From: CAYTZH01 sp964442285
GTDB taxonomy: Bacteria; Myxococcota_A; UBA9160; JAFDET01
Assembly: GCA_964442285.1 (NCBI GenBank)
Contig: CAYTZH010000093.1
Location: forward strand, 1-7,236
Direction of reading: 5' to 3'
Length of the DNA stretch: 7,236 nt
The translations under genes and the position numbers were made by a program. Below, in pieces: positions 1 through 3,946 of this stretch. Position 1 is the stretch's first letter. Each line of letters opens with the position of its first letter. Under the pieces are notes generated by a model. That model searched no databases. It was not told the DNA's origin and worked only from the letters and a program-made list of their open reading frames with translations.

Positions 1-153
1 GGTGGCCTGGGCGATGGCGCCCAGGGGCACGTAGCCGTGGCGGTTGAAGAACTCGATGCTGAAGACGGCGTCGAAGCCCGCCGCCTCGGCCCGCACCGCC
101 AGGTCGACGTCGGCCCGGGCCGAGCCCCCGGTGAGGATGAGTCCGCGCTGCAT
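1..153 (-). CDS. Luciferase-like (LLM class) flavin/F420-dependent oxidoreductase, N-terminal part
   Basis: Reading leftward from an ATG at 153-151, 51 codons run uninterrupted to the window edge. The product begins MQRGLILTGG and continues through RAEAAGFDAVFSIEF and HGYVPLGAIAQAT. That is the first strand and helix of the bacterial luciferase-like TIM barrel: an alpha helix ending in AEAAGFD(A/S)V, then an E-F/H segment, and a P-L-(A/G)-x-(I/L)-A-x-A-T helix. Family members are soluble oxidoreductases using FMNH2 or the deazaflavin F420; the substrate cannot be read from this fragment. An AGGAG ribosome-binding site sits at 163-159 on this strand, 5 bases before the ATG, which supports the start. 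It is transcribed divergently from the operon beginning at 364 and shares a 210-base spacer with it. Most of the protein (usually about 300 residues) lies outside the window. The family call is fairly safe; the F420 versus FMN choice is open. Confidence 0.8.
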   Translation of the reverse strand, partial: MQRGLILTGGSARADVDLAVRAEAAGFDAVFSIEFFNRHGYVPLGAIAQAT

Positions 154-215
154 GTGCTCTCCTGTCGCCGCCCCGAGCCGCATCCTAGGCCAATGACGCC
201 GGCGGGCGCGAAGAG

Positions 216-234
216 CGTGACCGGATCCGTCACG
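216..234. promoter_or_regulatory. Interrupted dyad, possible operator
   Basis: CGTGAC (216-221) and its reverse complement GTCACG (229-234) flank a 7-base centre, CGGATCC, that overlaps an 8-base palindrome (222-229, CGGATCCG). A 19-base dyad in the middle of a divergent spacer is a typical place for a dimeric repressor or activator site. No regulator is encoded beside it, so the role is inferred from position and symmetry alone. Short GC-rich dyads also occur by chance. Confidence 0.3.
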
Positions 235-256
235 GGAGCAGCGTTGAATACGACTA

Positions 257-319
257 CCCGGGCGCTCCGGCGTCCCCCGCTCCGGCAGGTGCTGACGAAG
301 CCGGGCCGGAGCGCCCGGG
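257..319 (+). repeat. Perfect 15-bp inverted repeat with alternative pairing (5' leader hairpin)
   Basis: CCCGGGCGCTCCGGC at 257-271 is exactly complementary to GCCGGAGCGCCCGGG at 305-319, leaving a 33-base loop. The loop carries a second copy of the arm core, CGCTCCGGC at 278-286, which could pair instead with 305-313. Two mutually exclusive hairpins therefore share one 3' arm. It ends 32 bases before the ribosome-binding site of the zinc-ribbon gene. It has no T tract, so it is not a classical terminator. It could be a leader-RNA switch, a protein-binding dyad, or a GC-rich coincidence, although 15 perfect pairs is long for chance. Confidence 0.5.
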
Positions 320-363
320 ACCACCCCCGACGCAAACCCCCCGATGGGTCCGGAGGAGCGAGC

Positions 364-573
364 ATGGGATCGAGGCTTCACGAAACGCGGCACTGTCCGA
401 TCTGCACCGCCGCCGAGGTGACCACCGACGAGGTCTTCGACGGCGGGCGCTGGCTGCTGGCGGAGTGCCCGCGCTGTCGCCACCGCTGGACGGAGCAGCT
501 CCCGGCGCCGCCCAGGGTGCGATCGCTGCGGCGGTCGCTGCCCACCGCGGCGGAGGATCGACCGGCGGCCTGA
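364..573 (+). CDS. Small zinc-ribbon protein, 69 residues, function unknown
   Basis: The ATG at 364 is preceded by GGAGGAG at 352-358. The protein contains two CxxC knuckles, CPIC at residues 11-14 and CPRC at 35-38, separated by a 20-residue stretch (residues 15-34) that includes FDGGRWLLAE and should form the short beta strands of a zinc ribbon. The tail (about 46-69) is basic and Pro/Ala-rich and probably disordered. There is no signal peptide or membrane segment, so it should be cytoplasmic. An in-frame reading exists back to 37, but it runs antisense through the oxidoreductase start and the inverted repeat and lacks a ribosome-binding site, so the short form is preferred. The next gene starts 50 bases downstream on the same strand, so this may be the operon's first gene. 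Small ribbons of this type bind zinc structurally and often contact nucleic acid or a partner protein; no specific role can be assigned. Confidence 0.7.
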   Translation: MGSRLHETRHCPICTAAEVTTDEVFDGGRWLLAECPRCRHRWTEQLPAPPRVRSLRRSLPTAAEDRPAA

Positions 574-611
574 GCCCGCCCCCCGCCGTACCGGGGACGG
601 CCGGCGGCTGA

Positions 612-617
612 TACCGT
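612..617 (+). promoter_or_regulatory. Weak -10-like hexamer directly before a GTG start
   Basis: The 50-base gap before the first ATPase gene has no purine-rich ribosome-binding site near the GTG at 624. TACCGT at 612-617 lies in a TGxTA context (TGATACCGT) and ends 6 bases before the GTG, which is the spacing of a -10 element for a leaderless transcript. The match to TATAAT is only 3 of 6. GC-rich pairing at 583-588 with 602-607, or 585-589 with 597-601, could also form a small hairpin. Read-through from the zinc-ribbon gene is an equally good explanation. Confidence 0.15.
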
Positions 618-623
618 CGTCGG

Positions 624-1823
624 GTGCGTCTCGTCCTCTACACGGGCAAGGGCGGGGTCGGCAAGACGACCACGGCCGCCGCCACGGCGGTCTGCGCCGC
701 GGCCCGCGGGCGGCGCACGCTGGTGGCCTCGGCGGATGCGGCCCACAGCCTGGGCGACGTGCTGGGCGAGCGCCTCGGCCCGGAGCCCCGTGCGCTGGCC
801 CCGGGGCTCCACGCCGTGGAGGTGGACGCCCGGGCCGAGGCCGAGCGCCACTGGGGAAGCATCCGAGACTGGCTCGTCTCGGTGCTGCGCTACCAGGGCA
901 TCGACGAGATCGTCGCCGAGGAGCTGGCCCTGCTCCCCGGCGCCGAGGAGATCACCACCCTGCTCGGGGTGGCCGAGTGGCTGGGGTCGGGCGAGTACGA
1001 CCTGGTGGTGCTCGACTGCGCACCGACCAGCGCGGCGCTTCGCCTGGTGACGCTGCCCGACGTGGCCCACGGGGCGCTGCGCCTGCTGCTGCGGGTGCAG
1101 GGCGCGGTGGCCCGGGTGGTGACGCCGGTGGCGCGGGAGGTCGTGCCTTTCCCGCTCCCCGAGGCGGGCGTGTTCCGGGACGCCGAGCAGCTGCTCTACC
1201 GCCGGCTGCGGGAGCTGCACCGCCAGCTCCTGCGCGAGGAGAGCAGCGTCCGGCTGGTGGTGACGCCCGAGCGGATGGTGATCGACGAGGCGCGCCGGGC
1301 CTTCACGGAGCTGGCGCTCTTCGAGCTGCACAGCGACGCCGTGGTGCTGAACCGGCTGCTGCCCGACGCGGCGGTGTCCGAGGCCTTCTTCGAGGACTGG
1401 GGCCGGCTGCAGGCCGAGCGCCGCCGCGAGGTGGAGGAGCGCTTCGCACCGCTCCCGGTGCTCCCGGCTCCGCTGCAGGACGACGAGGTCGTCGGCCTCG
1501 AGCGCCTGCGGGCCCACGGCGAGGGGCTCTTCGCCGAGGTGGAGCCCGACGCGGTGCTCGCCCGGCTGCCGCGGATGCGCGTGGTGCGGGACGGCCCGGG
1601 CTACCGCATGGAGCTCCCGCTCCCCGAGGCGCGGGCGGACGATCTGGACGTGGCCAAGCTCGAGGACGAGCTGGTGATCCGCGCCGGGCCGCTCCGGCGC
1701 AGCCTGGTGCTGCCACGGCGGCTCGCACCGCTCGATCTCGCGAGCGCCCGCCTCGCCGAGGGCCGACTGGTGGTGCGGTTCTCCGGAGCGGACGGGGCGG
1801 ACACCGGGGGCGCCGACGCGTGA
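624..1823 (+). CDS. ArsA/Get3-family ATPase with C-terminal HSP20-like domain (first of a pair)
   Basis: This 399-residue soluble ATPase belongs to the deviant-Walker (SIMIBI) class. The signature P-loop GKGGVGKTT is at residues 8-16 with the hallmark lysine at 9, followed by switch I SADAAHSL (36-43, with Asp38) and a Walker B/switch II segment VVLDCAPTSAALR (128-140). A helical subdomain follows, then LVVTPERM (211-218) and VLNRLLPD (241-248). Residues about 318-387 form a beta-rich module like the ArsA_HSP20 domain seen at the C-terminus of many bacterial relatives. Family dimers couple ATP hydrolysis to client or cargo handling. The switch II segment reads APTSAALR where the usual form is APTG(H/D)TLR, a change that may weaken hydrolysis. 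The metalloid-binding cysteines of the true arsenite ATPase and the CxxC of Get3 are absent; the only cysteines are 24 and 132. The GTG start puts the P-loop at the family's usual distance from the N-terminus, although no ribosome-binding site is visible. Its stop overlaps the next gene. Confidence 0.9.
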   Translation: MRLVLYTGKGGVGKTTTAAATAVCAAARGRRTLVASADAAHSLGDVLGERLGPEPRALAPGLHAVEVDARAEAERHWGSIRDWLVSVLRYQGIDEIVAEELALLPGAEEITTLLGVAEWLGSGEYDLVVLDCAPTSAALRLVTLPDVAHGALRLLLRVQGAVARVVTPVAREVVPFPLPEAGVFRDAEQLLYRRLRELHRQLLREESSVRLVVTPERMVIDEARRAFTELALFELHSDAVVLNRLLPDAAVSEAFFEDWGRLQAERRREVEERFAPLPVLPAPLQDDEVVGLERLRAHGEGLFAEVEPDAVLARLPRMRVVRDGPGYRMELPLPEARADDLDVAKLEDELVIRAGPLRRSLVLPRRLAPLDLASARLAEGRLVVRFSGADGADTGGADA

Positions 1824-2977
1824 GGGTCCTGCTCCTCACCGGCAAGGGCGGCGTGGGCAAGACCAGCCTGGCCGCGGCCACGGCCCTCGCGGCGGCGGAG
1901 CGGGGTCGGCGGGTCTTCCTGCTCTCGACCGACGCCGCCCACAGCCTCGGCGACGCCTTCGGCCGCCCCATCGGGCCCCAGCCCGTGCCGGTGGCGGAGG
2001 GCGTGGTGGCCCAGGAGGTGGGCGTCCTCGACGAGCTGGACCGGGCCTGGTCCGAGATCCAGGGCTGGCTGCGGGAGCTGCTGCGCGAGGGCACCGACGA
2101 CCTGGTGGCCGAGGAGCTCCTGGTCTTCCCCGGGATGGAGGAGCTGGTCTCCCTGCGGGCGGTGCGTGAGGTGGAGGCCACCGGCGAGTTCGACGTCTGC
2201 GTGGTGGACTGCGCGCCCACGGGCGACACCCTGCGCATGCTCCGCTTCCCGGACGCCCTGCGCATCTTCATGGAGAACTTCTGGGACGTGGAGCGCCGGA
2301 GCCTGCGCCTGCTGCGGCCCGTGGTGAACCGCGTCGTCAGCGACCTGATCCCGCGCGAGGAGTTCTTCGACGCCTTCGAGCGCCTCTACCGCGAGGTGGA
2401 GGACGTGCGCCAGATCCTCCTCGACGGCGACCGCACCTCGGCCCGGCTGGTGGTGAACCCCCAGCGGGTGGTGGTGGAGGAGACGCGACGCTCCTTCGCG
2501 TACCTCTCGCTCTACGGCGTCGCCACCGACGCGGTGCTGGTGAACCGGGTGCTGCCGGCCCGGGCCACCGCGGGCTACTTCGCGCGCTGGGCGGAGCGCC
2601 AGCGGCGGGAGCTCGCGGAGATCGAGGCCTCGTTCCCGGTGCCCATCCTGCGCGCGCCGCTCCACGCCCGCGAGACGGTGGGCGCCGACGCGCTGCGGGC
2701 GCTGGCCGCGGAGCTCTACGGCGACCGCGACCCCGCCGAGGTCTTCACCCGCGCGCGGCCCATCCGCCTCCAGAAGCGGGCCGGGCGCACGGTGCTCGCC
2801 ATCGACCTGCCGGGCGCCTCCAAGGAGGAGGTGTCGGTCTCGCTCCACGGCGACCGCCTCCACGTGGGCGTGCGCGACGCCCACCGGGTGGTCACCCTGC
2901 CGGGGTCGGTGGTGGGCCAGGCCATCGCGGCCGCGCGCCTCGAGCGCGGCGTGCTCCACGTGACCTTCGCCCCGTGA
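1820..2977 (+). CDS. ArsA/Get3-family ATPase with C-terminal HSP20-like domain (second of a pair)
   Basis: A 385-residue paralogue of the preceding gene. The P-loop GKGGVGKTS is at residues 8-16, switch I STDAAHSLGDAF at 36-47 keeps the Thr-Asp pair, and Walker B/switch II VVDCAPTGDTLRML at 128-141 is closer to canonical than in its partner. LVVNPQRVVVEE (210-221) and VLVNRVLPA (239-247) follow the family pattern. An HSP20-like beta module fills residues about 313-385, with DLPGASKEEVSVSL typical of an alpha-crystallin strand. The GTG start overlaps the upstream TGA by four bases (GTGA, 1820-1823), so the two halves are probably made in equal amounts and may form a heterodimer resembling the fused A1-A2 halves of ArsA. 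Its only cysteines are 128 and 131, in the Walker B strand, so no metalloid or zinc site is evident. Its 3' end seems to have seeded the tandem repeat that follows. Family assignment is secure; cargo is unknown. Confidence 0.9.
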   Translation: MRVLLLTGKGGVGKTSLAAATALAAAERGRRVFLLSTDAAHSLGDAFGRPIGPQPVPVAEGVVAQEVGVLDELDRAWSEIQGWLRELLREGTDDLVAEELLVFPGMEELVSLRAVREVEATGEFDVCVVDCAPTGDTLRMLRFPDALRIFMENFWDVERRSLRLLRPVVNRVVSDLIPREEFFDAFERLYREVEDVRQILLDGDRTSARLVVNPQRVVVEETRRSFAYLSLYGVATDAVLVNRVLPARATAGYFARWAERQRRELAEIEASFPVPILRAPLHARETVGADALRALAAELYGDRDPAEVFTRARPIRLQKRAGRTVLAIDLPGASKEEVSVSLHGDRLHVGVRDAHRVVTLPGSVVGQAIAAARLERGVLHVTFAP

Positions 2978-3009
2978 GCGGGTGCTCCCCCGTGGCCTTC
3001 GCCCCGTGA
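2974..3009 (+). other. 11-codon mini-ORF inside the tandem repeat (left flank)
   Basis: GTG at 2974 overlaps the TGA of the second ATPase (2975-2977) and opens an 11-codon frame, MSGCSPVAFAP, ending at TGA 3007-3009. A GTG at 3006 overlaps that stop in turn. No ribosome-binding site precedes it, so translation would depend on termination-reinitiation. The peptide tail FAP repeats the end of the ATPase (TFAP). It may serve only to pass ribosomes onward, or be meaningless repeat sequence. Confidence 0.2.
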
Positions 3010-3012
3010 GCG

Positions 3013-3112
3013 NNNNNNNNNNNNNNNNNNNNNNNNNNNNNNNNNNNNNNNNNNNNNNNNNNNNNNNNNNNNNNNNNNNNNNNNNNNNNNNNNNNNNNNN
3101 NNNNNNNNNNNN
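3013..3112. other. Assembly gap (100 N)
   Basis: Exactly 100 undetermined bases, the conventional length for a gap of unknown size. The 49 bases before it (2964-3012) and the 49 after it (3113-3161) are identical, so the break lies within the 32-bp repeat. The real distance may be zero, with the flanks overlapping, or may be many units long. Confidence 0.97.
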
Positions 3113-3122
3113 CCTTCGCCCC

Positions 3123-3158
3123 GTGAGCGGGTGCTCCCCCGTGGCCTTCGCCCCGTGA
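3123..3158 (+). other. 11-codon mini-ORF inside the tandem repeat (right flank)
   Basis: This has the same sequence as the left-flank mini-ORF: GTG at 3123 to TGA at 3156-3158. Its stop overlaps the GTG start (3155-3157) of the BtuF-like gene, so the last repeat unit hands over to that gene through the same GTGA signal used at the other junctions. No ribosome-binding site is visible before either GTG. Confidence 0.2.
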
Positions 3159-3946
3159 GCGCGCCCGCTCCTGGCCGGATCGTGAGCCTCGTTCCGAGCC
3201 TCACCGAGGCGCTCTTCGCCCTGGGCCTGGGCGAGCGCGTCGTGGGGGTGACCGACTGGTGTGTGCATCCGGCCGAGGCGGTGGCCGCGGTGCCGAAGGT
3301 GGGCGGCACCAAGGACACCGACGTGGCGGCCGTGGCCGCCCTGGCCCCGGACCTGGTGATCGCCAACCACGAGGAGAACACCCGGCGCACGGTGGAGAAG
3401 CTGCGCGCGCGCGGGCTCGAGGTCTGGGTGACCTATCCGCGCACGGTGCGGGAGGGGGCCGCGCTGCTGGCCGAGCTGGCGGGGCTGGGGGCCGCCCCGG
3501 AGGCCCGGAGGCGGGCGGTGGAGCCGGTGCTCGAGGCGGTGGCGGCGGCCGAGGCCGCCCTGCCCGCGCGCCCGACCCCGGTGTTCTGCCCCATCTGGCG
3601 GGAGCCGTGGATGGCCGTCGGCGGGGACACCTACGCCCACGACCTGCTCCGGCTGTGCGGCGGCGAGAACGTCTTCGCCGACCGGGGCGACCGCCGCTAT
3701 CCCCGGGTGACCCTGGCGGAGGTCGAGGCCGCGGCGCCCGAGGTGATCCTGCTGCCCGACGAGCCCTACCGTTTCGGCCCGGAGGACGCGCGCGAGCTGG
3801 CGGGACTTGACGTCCCGGCGGCCCGGGCGGGGCGCATCCATCTGATCGACGGCACCTGGGTCACGTGGTACGGTCCGCGCATCCTCCCGGCCCTGGAACA
3901 CGTGCGCCCCCTCCTCGCACAGCAACCTGGAGATGGGGAAGCGTGA
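3155..3946 (+). CDS. BtuF-like helical-backbone metal/corrinoid-binding protein without signal peptide
   Basis: A 263-residue protein with the periplasmic-binding fold of BtuF/FhuD/TroA-type receptors. Visible family landmarks are RIVSLVPSLTEALFALG (8-24), VGVTDWC (30-36), KVGGTKDTD (48-56), APDLVIANHEEN (64-75), PIWREPWMAVGGDTYAHDLL (146-165), GGENVF (169-174), VILLPDEPYRF (197-207) and a C-terminal DGTWVTWYGPR (232-242). These receptors bind cobalamin, haem or siderophores in two lobes joined by a long helix. The GTG start leaves only about eight residues before the first strand, with no signal peptide or lipobox. An in-frame GTG at 3131 would add just eight residues from the repeat, so the protein looks cytoplasmic and unable to serve a normal ABC importer. 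No permease or ATP-binding subunit is nearby. It is coupled upstream through the repeat and downstream by a GTGA overlap. Ligand is unknown; corrinoid or metal is a family-level guess. Confidence 0.85.
   Translation: MSAPAPGRIVSLVPSLTEALFALGLGERVVGVTDWCVHPAEAVAAVPKVGGTKDTDVAAVAALAPDLVIANHEENTRRTVEKLRARGLEVWVTYPRTVREGAALLAELAGLGAAPEARRRAVEPVLEAVAAAEAALPARPTPVFCPIWREPWMAVGGDTYAHDLLRLCGGENVFADRGDRRYPRVTLAEVEAAAPEVILLPDEPYRFGPEDARELAGLDVPAARAGRIHLIDGTWVTWYGPRILPALEHVRPLLAQQPGDGEA

Larger units (their letters stand above)
154..363. promoter_or_regulatory. Divergent intergenic spacer
   Basis: This 210-base stretch separates two outward-facing genes and should hold the promoters of both. It contains an interrupted dyad (216-234) and a long perfect inverted repeat (257-319), listed separately. 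For the leftward gene the best -10 candidate is TAGGAT (complement of 182-187), about 29 bases before its start, with only a poor -35 match. For the rightward gene I found no convincing -35/-10 pair. A GGAGGAG ribosome-binding site at 352-358 lies 5 bases before the ATG at 364. No further gene is supported here. Confidence 0.5.
2964..3161 (+). repeat. 32-bp tandem repeat at a gene junction, interrupted by an assembly gap
   Basis: The unit is 32 bases: a 17-base part, CCTTCGCCCCGTGAGCG, then a 15-base part, GGTGCTCCCCCGTGG. One full unit is at 2964-2995 and a partial (first 17 bases) at 2996-3012. After the gap come a full unit at 3113-3144 and another 17-base partial at 3145-3161. All visible copies are identical. 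Each contains a GTGA in which a TGA stop overlaps a GTG start. Upstream, 2942-2980 (the end of the ATPase gene) aligns with the unit allowing small gaps and two substitutions, so the array may derive from that coding end. As 32 is not a multiple of 3, every rightward frame meets a TGA within three units. The leftward strand of the unit has no stop codon. Total copy number is unknown because of the gap. Confidence 0.9.

Noticed and set aside
154..363. Cobalamin riboswitch or hammerhead-like RNA in the operon leader
   Set aside because: A CTGACGA core-like string occurs at 292-298, but the matching GAAA side and stems are missing, and no B12-box consensus could be found. The inverted repeat alone does not make a known riboswitch.
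378..1517. Leftward 379-codon frame opposite the zinc-ribbon and first ATPase genes
   Set aside because: The codons are the antisense of a conserved ATPase, the product is His/Gln/Arg-rich, and no family features are visible.
977..2977. 666-codon rightward frame suggesting a long N-terminal extension of the second ATPase
   Set aside because: Its first 281 codons overlap the first ATPase in another frame and read as Gly/Ala/Arg-rich nonsense. The family N-terminus begins at GTG 1820 with MRVLLLTGKGGVGKT.
624..2977. Arsenite-resistance operon
   Set aside because: The ATPases lack the metal-site cysteines of ArsA, and arsB, arsC, arsD and arsR are absent. Only the ATPase fold is shared.
3131..3154. 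Eight-codon upstream extension of the BtuF-like protein from GTG 3131
   Set aside because: The added residues are encoded by the repeat unit, include no signal peptide and have no ribosome-binding site. GTG 3155 follows the GTGA pattern of the other junctions.
2964..3161. CRISPR array
   Set aside because: Units abut directly as a 32-bp tandem repeat with no unique spacers, and no cas gene is present.
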